This document shows, piece by piece, positions 23,563 through 35,709 of a DNA stretch of 64,000 bases. The DNA is from Impatiens glandulifera (lineage: Eukaryota > Streptophyta > Magnoliopsida > Ericales > Balsaminaceae), in the NCBI RefSeq assembly GCF_907164915.1, contig NC_061862.1, positions 60,947,068 to 61,011,067 of the forward strand, in the 5' to 3' direction. The notes under the pieces are model-generated. The model ran no database searches. It was not told the DNA's origin and was given only the letters and a program-made list of their open reading frames with translations. Both the position numbers and the translations under genes were made by a program. Every line of letters begins with the position of its first letter. Within the stretch, counting starts at the first letter, position 1.

Positions 23563-25700
23563 GACCCTTCCATTCATATTTATATTTATATTTTGAATTT
23601 GAAATTTTTATATTTCAAATTGCATAAGCTTGTATAATTGTTGTTTATGGTGTTTTATGGATGGAAATCGATCCTAAGATTATTTACAAACTTTCTGGAT
23701 AGGTTAGAAATAATTAATCAACCTAAAATAGAAAAACTCAACTTGAATTTTAAAAATTATAAAAAAGTATTTGATGTTATTGGGCTAATTTTCTTGAATC
23801 ACATCCTAGAAAGATTTTCAACATGATAGTAAACATGTTGGGAACTATTTGGATCATATTTAATCAATCTCGACCATTGTTTGATCAAAATTTTAAAATA
23901 TAATTGAAATTTTGAGTTCTTGATTTAGTCAAAACGAATGGCAAGTGTTCTTATTTTATTACCAATCAAGTATATGATATATAAGGAAGCTATTGGATAA
24001 CTTATTTCTCCTCAAAACAACTTTAAAATCAAAAATCGAAATTTCACAAACTGTTTTGAATGATTTGATCATCATCTAGGTTGATTGATATCTTGAGATG
24101 ATGATCAATATGTTTCTAAGAGCTTTGTGAAGCTAACCAAACCCTTGGATCAAAGAATTCAAGCTAAAATAATAAAATTTACAAACTGCACTTTGGTGTT
24201 CTTGAGGATCGAGAGATCCAACCTAAGACCAAGAGGTCCGACCGACAATCATCGGTCTGGACCGAGGCCTAGGACCGAGAGGTCTGACCGATGTTATTGA
24301 GTTAGTACCAAAAGGTCTGGCCGATATTCTTGAGCTAGTATTGAGAGGTTCGGCCGATGTTCTTGAACTATGACCAATAGGTCCAACCGATGATTTTTAT
24401 CCAAAACTGAGAGGTCCAACTTAGGACTAAGAATTATTGAACATATGACCGAAAGGTCTAAACTTGGGACCGAGTGTCCTATACCCAAGAACGAGGAACT
24501 TATCCCATAGTTAACCTAGGACTGAGGGGTTTCTACACCCAGACCGAGGGACTTAATCCAGAGCTAGACTAGGACCGAGGGATTATACACCCAGACCTGT
24601 AATCTTAGCTAAGTACCAAAATTCCTTAGCACCTATACCGATGGACTTTAGTACTCAGAAAGAAGATCCCGAGCCTCAACTGAGAAGCTCTTCAGTTCAG
24701 ACCAATGTTTTTTAGACCCTAACCGATAAAAATGAACCACAAGCCTAGGACTCTAGTCCTAAGGCCTATTTGGTTCCACTTTTCAAAACGCAAAATTATT
24801 GTTGTAATTTTGGAATACCAAACCATTTTCTAAATATCCCAAAAATTAGAAAATGCTTTTAAAATATTTTTTAGGATATATTTTCACGAAATATTTTGAT
24901 AAAGGCTCGTTTGGGATTTATGTTTAAAACATAATACCTCTAAAATGAATGATGTTCTTCAAGTATTTTCCCTAAGTCAACGGTATCATCAATAGGTACC
25001 AGCATCTTAAATACTGTTGTTACAATATTTTAAATAACACACAAATGTTATGCATGCTCAGGATCGGAAGAATAATTGGTAAAAAACATGATATAACCAA
25101 TTTTCAAAAGCCAAATTTATAAATATAGACCATTTTAAAATGAGTATAGAGGATAAAGCACGGAATCCCTTTCTCGAGTATCACCAAACTACGAACTAAA
25201 AGAAACTTTAGTCAATACATTTGTATATGTATGTCAATTTTATTGATTTTCAAAAATTAATTAGCGACTCAGTTTTAAAAATAAATAATATTTTAAATTA
25301 ATTATGTTTAACTATTTAAACTCAAGGCTTTGTAAATCAAATTATAATTTGATTATTATACATCCCTGAATTATTTAAAATTGAACCCCGAAATTATTTA
25401 TTTTCAAAAGTTGTCATGGAGAATTTAAAAATCTTTTAAATAATGTTTTAGTTTTAAAATAAAATTATGACACGCAAACTGATGTTGAAATCATCGAACC
25501 TCATCTTTTCAAAAAAACCTAAATAACATTGAATTTTTCCGGGGTTACAATTTAAAAAAACAATTAATGGTTATATTTATTAATAGCAATTAAAATTAAT
25601 TATCAATGAAACACATTGTTTCAGTTTTAAAATAATTAATTTTATTATATACATTATTAAATTAATTAAACGTCGATAATTAATAAAAATGTGGTACGGT
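23563..25700. repeat. Unclassified repeat, possibly part of an LTR retroelement
   Basis: Continuation of the repeat interrupted by the hAT-like element. It contains a degenerate tandem repeat (24200-24730) and, near 25260, TTAGCGACTCAGTTTT, which loosely resembles the GGCGACTC segment found near the ends of some plant gypsy LTRs. I could not find paired LTR ends or coding domains, so the assignment is tentative. Confidence 0.3.
24200..24730. repeat. Degenerate tandem repeat around GACCGAGAGGTC
   Basis: Roughly a dozen imperfect units of 35-60 bp, each with a core like (G)ACCGAGAGGTC(C/T)GACCGA followed by TTCTTGAG(C)TA or a similar spacer. Unit length and spacing vary. The reverse strand gives a repetitive frame with LDLSVL/RPDLLVL-like units, probably fortuitous. 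Confidence 0.75.
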
Positions 25701-27239
25701 GATTACTAAGGAGAGATGAAATATGTTTATATATATATATATATAAAAGTTGAGTTAAAGAAAAAAATATATCTTCTAAATAAATGAAACAGAAGGTCGT
25801 AATAGCGGTAAAGCTAGAGACGAAGTTGAAGAGTTATGTAGCTTAAATTTGAAGAGCCAAAAATAAGAATATAATTATGTGACCTTAATATATAGGGCTT
25901 ACTTGGTTCTAGGTCTCTATAACAAGACTTTGTTTGATTTGGTTTTACAAGAAAAAAAATTAATTTATTTGAGGAATGATGCGTCATATGTGCCGATATC
26001 ATCGAATGCAAATGAGCAATCAAAAATAAATGTTCAAGCGGCTTCAGCCAAAGATACTTAAAAAATTATGATTTCTTTTGTATAAATCATGTGACATGAT
26101 GATTAATATTTATTTAATTAAATATTTTAACTTCTTTTATAGAAAAAATATGTTAAAATGAATATTTTAATTGATTCAACATTATAATTTCTTATATAGA
26201 TTATGTGAAGAATGATTTATATATAAATAAAAATTATAATCTCCTAAATAGAAATTATATGAATGATTTATTAAATTAAATATTTACAATAATAGTTATC
26301 TTATTAATTTAATGATAAGTATAAAAAAAATTGTGTGACAATTTCTTGATTAAAAAAATATATTTAATTCACATAGATGTATATTTTATAAGGTAACAAC
26401 ACGAATATGGGAGCAAATGTTTTTATTGATAAGAACACAAAGTATTATTGTGTATATTATTATGATAAATAAAATGATGATCTATTGTTAGAGAAATATA
26501 TTCTCTACAAAAGATAAAGTTACGCAACTTAACATAACAAGAAAATGTCTTGTTTATATTTATTTTGTTAGTGCTCAATTTGATTTTTTGAGGGATTAAA
26601 ATCAAGAGACGGTTTCAAAATAGATTTTATGAAATAAATTAATAAATAAAATTTGGCTTTTAAATTTTGTGTATGACTTATAACAATGTTTACAATAATG
26701 GTATTAAAAGTTTTATCATATTTTATCTGACAATTGTGTATATCATGATGACAATGTAAGTGGTTATTTCATTATGTGTCTTTATGCGATATTTTTATCG
26801 TTGGAAATTGCGATAAAAATAATTAAATCACTAAAAATGTGAGTTACACTAAACAAGGTATCATGTTGTTATCAAATGATAAAGTGATATGAAAGACTTT
26901 ACTTCTACAAGTGAATATGCTTACACTTGAAAGTGCAATTATATGGGTGGAAATCTTTTGACGAAAAATATATTTCTTTTGTGAAATATGTAATCGTTTA
27001 TATGAAGACATAATTTCAAAGATATTTTGTCTACTAATTAGATAAGTAAACAATATTTTTCACGAAAAATTATTTAATTGATAATTATATATGAATGGTC
27101 ATACTTATTAGAAGATATTCCAAGATTGTCTAAAAGAACATTTCTAATTATTGTGATAATAATTTGAAATTAGACAAACTTATAGTCAATGACAAGTATG
27201 GACATAATTTCATTAGATTATACTCTCTAATATAGTTAT
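25701..27239. other. AT-rich remnant with no readable gene
   Basis: This should be internal sequence of the decayed copia element. I see only short frames with no domain I can name, frequent stops in all frames, and no repeat boundaries. The block at 25879-26061 encodes 60 residues without family resemblance. Confidence 0.4.
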
Positions 27240-27345
27240 AACATTTGACTATATTAGTCAAAGATAATATTGTGGATCCACTAACCAAACTATTGAATAG
27301 AAAGTTAGTTTCAAAGTTTTTTAAAGACATGAGTCTACTATAAGT
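27240..27345 (+). pseudogene. Copia RNase H C-terminal remnant
   Basis: The plus strand reads SKDNIVDPLTKLLNRKLVSKFFKDMSLL, matching the copia RNase H end (SKDNIADPLTKGL...). The preceding bases give ISLDYTL in a shifted frame, like the family motif ISIDYVKSKDN. It fixes the orientation of the decayed element and shows that its 3' LTR follows at 27849. Confidence 0.8.
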
Positions 27346-27848
27346 TGGTATGAAGGAAAACTCAACATATGTAGACTGGAGATCCGAAGAACTAGGTTCA
27401 ATATGGTAACCTAATTGTACTAACTTGGAAGATTATCGTTAAGGATTAATCCTATAACGAAACAATATATATTTTGACGAGGATAAACATATCGCTTTTG
27501 ATGATTCTTTGTGAGCAAAAAGATCACCTATGTGAGAGAGAAGTGGGGCTGCTTTGAAAGAATTACACGGCTTAATTCTAAACCTTTTCACAGAATCAGA
27601 CGCGTGTTTCATGGACAAAACAGACACAACCATGAGAGATTGACATGTATTAGGGAGAATTCTAAGTGTGTAATCGTTTACACAAATGGAAGAATAGTTC
27701 AACAACATCGAGTCTACTAATCAACTAATAAAATTATATATACTTTCATAAGAGAATGTTCAAAGGTTTACACTACCTATCATATGTAGAATTTAACTGT
27801 TGAACATTTCACTAGGTTAATCTTCCAATTTCTATTAATGTGGAGGAC

Positions 27849-28828
27849 TGTTAGAATTTTAAACTAACTTCATTAATTAAATGAAAATGAGAATTTGGAT
27901 AAATAAATTAAATGTATTTTAATCTAAATAAATATAAATTTATACAAAATTTAAAACAATGGATAAGATCATATGTCAATAGATAAGATTGAATGCCAAA
28001 AGTCTATAAATGTCAATAGTATAAGAATGACATCCATTGGATTAATAATTAAATTTGTTGTAATGGTTTAGTTTCTAGTTAAATATCTCTCGTGTTGGAA
28101 CTCTTCATATATCTCTTATTTTCATTCATTTAATTATCTCTCTACAACTTGAAAAGTCTTTTCTTTGTTTGTTGAGTGTTTTTTGAGTTCTTCGCTCAAC
28201 CAAGTGTTCTTCGAGTTTTTGACTCGTCGTATTTCTGTTGAAATCTTATGATCGATTCAGGTACTTTGTCAAGTTCGATGCATGGTGATTTCAGTGCTGA
28301 ATCATTATTATATTCGTTGTACCCTAAGAGGCAGTCATCTACGATAAGCTCCAACACAAGAGGAGACAGTGAAACTATTTTAAGAGAAGTGTGTTAAGTA
28401 CATGCTTTGAATCAACTTCATATTCGGTAATATCATTCTTCATATATATTGTATTTTATTTAATTTCTTTGTAACATCATATGCAGTGTCGACCCTGGAG
28501 TAAGCACAGCAAGCCTTCAGACTAGGGCAGCTCACTCCTCAGGGCAACTCATTTAATAAAATATATAAAATATTTAAATAAATTTATAGTTTATAAATAT
28601 AAAATGTTATAACATAGTGATTCAAGATACAAACTTAGAATTTTTATTTTGTTACGAGTTAAAAGATCACAAAAAACATTTTTTTTTTATCCATTTTTAA
28701 TACTAGACCTAAGACAACAACAAAAAAATAAACTTTTATTTATATCGGGGGCTAGGCAACCCAAAACTAGAGGTCGGCTCTGATCATATATATATATTTT
28801 CTGTTATTTCAAGACAAAATATCTAACA
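27849..28828 (+). repeat. Copia 3' LTR, interrupted by a hAT-type MITE
   Basis: 980 bp including a 299-bp MITE. It opens TGTTAGAATTTTAAACTAAC after ATGTGGAGGAC and closes CAAGACAAAATATCTAACA. Compared with the left LTR at 19112-19649 it has extra sequence at about 27955-28120. Confidence 0.75.
28484..28782. mobile_element. hAT-type MITE inserted in a copia LTR
   Basis: Left end CAGTGTCGACCCTGGAG; right end reverse-complemented CAGAGCCGACCTCTAG. The flanks ATCATATG (28476-28483) and ATCATATA (28783-28790) match at 7 of 8 bases. The other LTR copy at 19600-19640 runs uninterrupted through this site, confirming insertion. Same broad family as 22308-22603. Confidence 0.88.
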
Positions 28829-28839
28829 ATATGTCTATT

Positions 28840-30015
28840 ATATAGACATTATAATTCACTTATATAGAAAATATAATATATTAATAATATAATCACAATT
28901 TACAAATTATAATATTGTAATAATATTTTACAAATATATTATTTTATATTTATAAAGTGAGTCATTTCAAACACTAATGTGAAAACTTCTAAAAACATTT
29001 GGATCAATAATACAATTGAGAGTAATGTTTCGTTCACATATATAGCATCTATGGGACACAAACAAAAATGCAATTCATGGAATATCAACATCAATAAAAC
29101 TGACTTTCTTTCTTCTTCCCTCATCCTCACAAATCAAAATTTGAATCAAGGATGTTGAAATGTGTCATGTTAGGGTACTCTTATACACGATTACCTTAAT
29201 TTACTTACATTCTAAAATCTGAGTCTTAATTACAAGGCAATACCCAATTTAGATTTAGTAAATATGAAAAAAAAAATCATTTTTTTATTATAACATTACA
29301 TGCAATATAGCATAATAATATTAATTAGTATAATTTTCTTTTTTAATCACAAGTAATTATACCAGTCCCCTAAGTTTAGAAAAATAATAAATATTTTTTA
29401 TTTAACTTATTATATATTTTTATATTAAAAACATTAATAATTTTATATTAAATTTAATATAAATAATATAATTTAATTTGTTTATTTGAATATTATAACA
29501 ATTTTAATTAGGTGTTCAAATCATCTTTGAGATGATAATTTTTTATTTTTTATTTAATTAGCTTGCCCCACGTCTAGAACTTGCCATCAATAATGATCTA
29601 TCTATATGTCACACTATTATTTAATGTTTTTTTTTACAATTTAATAATGGAACCCTTGCTCTCATTTCATGATCTTGTAGGATCCGTCTGAATCTAAACA
29701 CCCAGAATTTGAAATATGTAATTATTAAACTCTTAAAGTTCCTAGTTACTTTTAATAATATTATTCTTCAAGAACTGAATAAAATATATATCTTCTCTTA
29801 CACCTACCTACCTTTATAAACAAATCAAAAAAAGAAAAGAAATTGATAATAGTAATATATTTTATTTAATATTTTCTAAATATTTTCAAACTATAAAAAA
29901 TTACATATTTTTCTAAAAACATGGAAACAAACAACCTAAATTTAATTGCAAGATTACCCATTTCCCATTTCATAATTTGTAAACAATTTATTTTTCAATC
30001 GCCGGCGTTTGGAAA
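28840..30015. repeat. Duplicated CIPK 3'-flank, copy C (downstream of the intact CIPK gene)
   Basis: Reference copy of the flank repeated at 8566-9793 and 10885-18740. The shared order of landmarks is TTACAAATATATTATTTTA, CATCTATGGGACACAA, AGGATGTTGAAATGTGTCAT, TTGCCCCACGTCTAGAAC, CTTGCTCTCATTTCATGATC and GCAAGATTACCCATTTCCC. It ends at the CIPK stop codon. It has no coding sequence of its own and presumably includes the CIPK 3' untranslated region. Confidence 0.75.
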
Positions 30016-30019
30016 CAGT

Positions 30020-31357
30020 TCACACGCTTATCGATCGCTCCGGTTGAATGTTCTTCCTTTCGTCGCCGGCCGGTGATAATTTCAACTTGATTTTCTCTCT
30101 CCAAAGCTCATTGAAAAGCTCTACATGCCCCATTCTCCGACGAACATCCACCACAACCAAATTATCAGTCAATCGATACATTTCCAATTCCATCAAGAAA
30201 TTCAATTTATTACCCTCAATTTCCATTCTCCAATTTTTATTCGTCTTCAATCGAATACCCTTTTCCACATTAACCACATCCTTCACTTTCTCAATAATTC
30301 TCTCCGGCGATTCCGTCGAGACAAACCTTTCACCGTCGTTTTCCGAGCTAGTACAGTCGTCGAAGAGACACGAAAGATCCAAACCAGACGAGAACGATAT
30401 GATGTTGAAAGCGTTAAGCGAGAATCCAGTCCTATCTTCTTCATCCGGTTTGAAAGTGAATTCGCCGTCGGTTGGAAAAGCAACCTCCTTGTAATCCTTC
30501 CTAAACCATGGATCTTGTATAATCTGATCAATTGAAAACCTAGTTGCTGGATTCGTGTCGAGAAGTCTCGACAAGAACTGTTTAAGATCAGACGACATCC
30601 ATTTCGGACAATGATATTCCCCTTTATAGATCTTCTTATACAAAGCCATCTGATTTGGATCTTTAAACGGAAGATATCCGGCGATTAGAGCATATAGAAT
30701 AATCCCACATGACCAAATATCAACCTTAGCCCCATCATACCCTTTCTTAACAAGAATCTCCGGCGCAACATAAGACGGCGACCCACAAATCGTGTGCAAC
30801 ATACCATCCTGTCGGATCTGATCAGTGGCGGCACTAAGTCCGAAATCAGACACTTTTAAATTACCATTTTCATCGATTAATATGTTTTCCGGTTTCAGAT
30901 CGCGATGATAAACACCACGGGAGTGACAGAATCCGACAGCGGATATTAACTGTTGGAAATATTTACGTCCTGTATCTTCATCAAATCTTCCTTTGGCTAC
31001 TCTAGCGAAAAGCTCGCCGCCTTTGAGATATTCCATGACGACGTAGATTTTGGATTTGGTGGCGAGGACTTCGAAGAGTCTGACGATGTTTGGATGGTGG
31101 AGGCGGCGCATGATGGCGATTTCTCTTTTGATGTTGGAGCTTGTATTAGCGGCGATTTTGGTTTTGTTTATGATCTTAATTGCGACGCTTTGGCCGGTTG
31201 AGATTGATTTTGCGTGGTAGACTTTGGCAAAGGCGCCTCGGCCGAGGAGCTTGCGGATTTCGTATTTGTTGAATAAGGTGTTGGTGTGATTATGCCACAT
31301 TCCGAAGATACCGGCGCCGGCGGTTGGGATTTGGTGATTGGGTTTGGTCTTTGACAT
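30020..31357 (-). CDS. CIPK14: CBL-interacting serine/threonine protein kinase (CIPK / SnRK3), CIPK11/CIPK14-like
   Basis: Intact intronless frame of 445 residues. The kinase domain starts near residue 31 with the glycine loop LGRGAFAKVYHA (38-49), the ATP-binding lysine in VAIKI (61), the catalytic loop HRDLKPEN (151-158), DFG (171-173) and APE (198-200). The regulatory part carries the NAF/FISL motif (NAF at 315-317, then SSGLDLSCLF), which binds calcium sensors of the CBL family, and the phosphatase-interaction region (about 345-375). In this family CBL binding relieves autoinhibition and targets the kinase to membranes, where it regulates ion transporters in salt, pH and ABA responses. 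An intron-free gene fits the intronless CIPK clade. The closest recalled relatives are CIPK14 and CIPK11, so the exact number is uncertain. The ATG used is the first in the frame and gives a normal N-terminus. Confidence 0.93.
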   Translation of the reverse strand: MSKTKPNHQIPTAGAGIFGMWHNHTNTLFNKYEIRKLLGRGAFAKVYHAKSISTGQSVAIKIINKTKIAANTSSNIKREIAIMRRLHHPNIVRLFEVLATKSKIYVVMEYLKGGELFARVAKGRFDEDTGRKYFQQLISAVGFCHSRGVYHRDLKPENILIDENGNLKVSDFGLSAATDQIRQDGMLHTICGSPSYVAPEILVKKGYDGAKVDIWSCGIILYALIAGYLPFKDPNQMALYKKIYKGEYHCPKWMSSDLKQFLSRLLDTNPATRFSIDQIIQDPWFRKDYKEVAFPTDGEFTFKPDEEDRTGFSLNAFNIISFSSGLDLSCLFDDCTSSENDGERFVSTESPERIIEKVKDVVNVEKGIRLKTNKNWRMEIEGNKLNFLMELEMYRLTDNLVVVDVRRRMGHVELFNELWREKIKLKLSPAGDERKNIQPERSISV

Positions 31358-31560
31358 TGGACTTACAATGTAGAGACCAAAGAGAAAGAGGCCGATGGAT
31401 CGGAAAAGCCACTCGGTTTTTTTAGATATTTTGTTTTGTTATTTAAGAGAGAGAAAAAAGAGGAGAGAGAGAATGAAAAAGGGCCACAGCAACAGGAGTT
31501 TAATTATCTTCTCATCTGGTGAGCCAGGCCACTAGAAAATTATTCATATATATAATCATT
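31358..31560 (-). promoter_or_regulatory. Upstream region of the CIPK gene
   Basis: On the minus strand, a CT-rich leader (about 31435-31475, TCTCTCTCTCC-like) precedes the ATG, and a TATATATA run lies at about 31545-31553. A TATA box about 190 bp upstream of the start codon with a pyrimidine-rich leader is typical of plant promoters. No specific response element is claimed. Confidence 0.4.
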
Positions 31561-32467
31561 TTTGGCTATATTTCTTTAACACGTTTTAGGATGCCGATCA
31601 TTTAAAAAAATAAATAATTATAATTTTTATATTTAACCTAAAAAAAAAACTCAATCATTATCTAAAAGGAATATGTATTATTTTTTAAAATAATTTTAAA
31701 AAAAAATTTTGAGTCCATTTTTCATAAATTTAGGGATTTATATTACCTCACAATTTTTTTAAAAAAATTATAATATTTTTATTTGAGGATTGAGTTTCTT
31801 TTTCATTTATAAAGATAAACAATTTTTTTTTTCATCACACAGATTTGAATAGATATTATGTTTTTTTAGTTTGGCATTTTGTTTTGTTGGATTGGATTTT
31901 TTTTTAAAATTTTTATAATTTAAATAATACTCTCAATTATGGATAGATCCTTTGATGTTCATACACTCAAATTGTGTTGGTGGTCATTTTTGAGTTTGTG
32001 TCATCTCTTACAAAAATAGTGAAATAATTGGATCATGAGTTATTTTTCTTTTTTTAATAAAAAAAAGTTATTAGAAATGATTTTTCATATGGAGACCTTT
32101 TATAATTATATATATTATTCTGATTGTATGAGTTTCTCACTATTTCGGGATTTTTTTTCGGCGTTGTTTAATAACCATCGACTCGACTAATGATAATTTT
32201 ATTTGCTTCCAAAATATTTGATAGAGATTTTTTCGACAATATTTCATTGACTAGTTCGACTAGATCTACTTCAACACTAGTAGTTCATAAATTTAAATGA
32301 GTTAGATTTTAGAATGATCATCAACGAACTACATGTAGGTCGATCTTTTGTATTGACAATTTTATTTTCATAAATTGATATATGAATCATCAATTATTTA
32401 TTTTGATTGTGTAGAAATTATTTTTAATTATTATTTTTAATATAAAAGAAATTATCATGAAAGAAAG

Positions 32468-32627
32468 TAACACTATTTTCTTCTTTTTATTTTCTTTTCT
32501 CAGCTTTAAAGTTAGTGAGTTTACAATATATTTACTTATTTAAGAGAATAATACTATTTTCTTCTTTTTATTTTTTTTCTCAACTGTAAAGTTAGTGAGT
32601 TTACAATATATTTACTTATTTAAGAGA
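32468..32627. repeat. 80-bp tandem duplication
   Basis: Two adjacent copies share ACTATTTTCTTCTTTTTATTTT, then AAAGTTAGTGAGTTTACAAT and ACTTATTTAAGAGAA. They are nearly identical, so the event is recent. Confidence 0.85.
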
Positions 32628-33059
32628 AAAAAAAATCTTCTAGAGCATTATTCAAAAGTTAAAATATTATATCATTAAAAAATATAATTTGAATATTCTT
32701 TAACAATTTTTAATAAGATTTTGATTTTCACCAAATATTATGACAGAATTCATAGTTAATTCATGGCATTGTCAACTTTCAAATGTTAAAAACATTGAAA
32801 CAAGGTTTCTCCTATTGTTGAAAAGGTGTCATTTTAATCTAACACAACATTTTCTATTATTAAATGGGTAATCACGTTGATTTTTTTTTTTAATTTTAAA
32901 TAAATAATAATGGAGGTCAGACAAGCAATAATATTTTATTATTTTGTAATAAAGACGCATCTATTAATTATATTTAATGTTAGTTACCAAATTTGTTGAA
33001 ATGTCTATGTCAAAATAATAATTTTTATAGACTGTTTTAGAAAGAAAAACACACACACA

Positions 33060-33760
33060 TGATTTTAGAGAGTAAGGTAAAGTTATCCCCCCAAAAAAGT
33101 CTGAAAATGGATGCTCCTTAAGACTTCAAGTGAACATAATACTCACATAAATACTTCACTATGTGGTTGATCACATAAATGGCTTTTATGGGTTGAATCC
33201 TAGGGCATCACAAGAGTAACAACTCTGTTTTTTTTAAGGCGACTTTGTTTGTTAATTTGATCCTCAAAAATTCAGAAAGGTCGTGTTTTAGGCCTCGAGA
33301 TGTATTATTGCTAAAACAGATTTGGGACCTATTCAAGTTTACATCCAGCTAGCTCATCCTTAGCATAAGTACCAACACATATTGAGAATCCTCAAAAGAT
33401 TATATATAACAAAATAAGGGTAATTGGGTAACATCTTACATACTGTCTTTTCATCATAAATCCTTGAAAGCTACCATTGGGACTAAGTGTTGAGAGAATG
33501 AAATTGTTAAGAGTTTTTGTGGTTACCAAAAGGATAAGATAAACATAAAGGGATCTCCTTATTGCATGTTCCACATTTCCACCCCATTGATAAGAAGATT
33601 GCATGTAATGCATGCACGATAATAGTAATGCCACCGAGAATCAAACAGACCTAGTGAACATGAAAGTTCAAAACCAAGGAGAATTGTTTAAGTTTTTTTC
33701 CATTCCACTTGGTCCATTGGTCACTTTTTCTAAAGTGAAAAAAAAAAAACTTTCAGCCAA
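33060..33760. other. GC-richer block without recognised gene
   Basis: This block is less AT-rich than its surroundings. The minus strand has an 80-residue frame (33634-33392) with a hydrophobic stretch LYVYLILLVTTKTLNNFILS, and further stop-broken readable segments on both sides. I recognise no family. It could be a decayed gene, part of a non-coding transcript, or an old repeat. Confidence 0.3.
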
Positions 33761-35709
33761 AACTTGCCAGATGACGAAGTAACAATACATAAAATAATGA
33801 GCAAAAATACATCACTTGGTCGGTCACTTACCAATTCATATCAAAATTTACGTACTGTCATCACCACATTCATATCCCCTTTCTTTCTTTACAAATGATT
33901 TGGTTAACTTTTTGCACAACATTAGAAAACATCATGAATCACACTTGGGGGTATATTTAGAATTCAGTCATATTTAGCTTCTTTAAAATAGTTTAAAAAA
34001 AAAAACTAGTTTTATGTAGTTCATGAAGTTTTGTAAATATAGATGTGTAAGAAATTATATAAGGTAAGGAAACTTGATTCCAATTATAATATGTTTGGAT
34101 GAATGTAATTGAAATTGATATAGTATTAACATTAGAATTTTTAATTTTAATTCTAATTCAAAAAAAGAATTAAAGTCATTTACTATTTCATTTCAGAAAC
34201 TGAAGCTTCTGTAATAAAAAAAATAATTTAAGATAATTTTCATTTTGGTTGAATTCAGAAAGTTAGTACACTCATAACGTCATAAGACTCATAACTATAT
34301 AATTTTTTTTATAATTAAGTGACTGAGTAAAAGTCTTTTAATTCAAGATTTTTACTAATTCAGTTATCTTTAGTGGTCAGATTTTCTCTTAAACACGTCA
34401 GGACATACGTTGCTTATAATTTTAATACAATTTTGTTATTTAAAAAAAAAAACTAAAATGTGGGTTATTTGGTAGTCCACTTTTATTTAACTTTTCAGTG
34501 TATGACCAAAAAAAGGTAATGTGGACGTCTTCAAATTTGAATTGACGCCCGCCGGCAAATCCGACATGATGAAATTAGAGATTAGATTATAGTATTTGAT
34601 TTGCATTTGTCTTAAGGTCTTGTTTGATTGGCCTATTTGACTTTTTTCTTTTGTGACTTTAGTTAGTACTACTGTGACATGCATCTATCATGTATGATGT
34701 ATCCCTAACGAAAATACTCCCGCCGGAAAGTCCTATTTGGCCAAGGTTTTGTCTATTTTGATTATTTTGATTATTATTATTATTATCACATTCTCAAGAG
34801 TACTATAATTATTAATTTTAGGTCCCTTAAATGACTTAGGCCTTCTTCAGATTCGGGGTTTTGAAAAAACTTGGAGAGGGAAAAAAATAATGATTCGTGA
34901 TGATTTTGAGAAAGTGATTATTTTTGGTAAAAAGACTAAAAAAGCATTGTTATAATATATGAATAAAATAAAAAATAATAATTTAAAATAAAAGTTATTT
35001 TAGTATTTTCGTTAATGAAATGAGTGATGTAATGGTTGAGAAGAGATTGATTAAAAATTTTATTTTGAATAAGTTTTTTTAAAAAATTCAAAGACCTTGA
35101 TTAGTTTTTTGAATAATGTTTGAGAGTATTATTCTACAATTGAATGATTAAATATTTTTTAATAATGTTTGAGTGAATGATTAAATATTGTTAAGAGTCA
35201 TTTGGGTTTGGGTTAGTGCTAGAGGCGTCCAAAAGAACATTTGAATCCAAGGTATATTTGGGGGTTGTTTGGAACTCCAAATTACAGAATTCTTATAATG
35301 GAGGGAAATGCCCCTCCACTAAATTCTCTCATATCCGATCATTTTTACGAACAAACATGATGTATTGAGGAGTTGATTAACACTCTACACAATTTTTAAA
35401 CTTCATTTAAATAGATGAATGATGGAATTAGTTAAAATCAATTCATAATTGAGAAAAACTGAATCAAAGATGACTTGTGAAGTCAAAATAATTATGATCA
35501 TGATTACTCTTTGAGTGAACATGAGTGTTGTATAGAGAGTAACAAGTTCATTAGAGAAAATTATTAATTTGATGTCAACCAATGATATTAATGCCACTAA
35601 GAGTGACATCTCATGAGAAGCTTATCGGGTATGTGAAAATACACGAATTTATTTGAGTTATAAACAAAGTATGTGTATATCCAAAATTTTCGTCGTTATA
35701 ATTATTCTA

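Larger units (their letters stand above)
19112..28828 (+). mobile_element. Decayed Ty1/copia element with two LTRs and nested insertions
   Basis: Two related direct LTR copies lie at 19112-19649 and 27849-28828, both starting TGTT(G/A)GAATTTTAAAC-like and ending CAAGACAAAATATCTAACA. Just before the second LTR there is a copia RNase H tail (27240-27345, SKDNIVDPLTKLLNRKLV) and a purine-rich ATGTGGAGGAC, so the second LTR is a true 3' LTR. Most of the internal coding region is gone; the space is filled by other repeats, including the hAT-like element at 21249-23554. The flanks ATAAA and ATATG do not form a clear target duplication. That the left LTR belongs to the same insertion is an inference. 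Confidence 0.6.

Noticed and set aside
19990..25560. A complete gypsy LTR with defined ends
   Set aside because: No paired TG/CA ends, target duplication or second copy in the window; left as an unclassified repeat.
30048..30535. Two plus-strand frames of 136-148 residues
   Set aside because: Antisense shadows of the intact CIPK coding region.
35403..35609. 68-residue hydrophobic minus-strand frame
   Set aside because: I tried to match it to copia RT and found no ordered motifs; most likely fortuitous.
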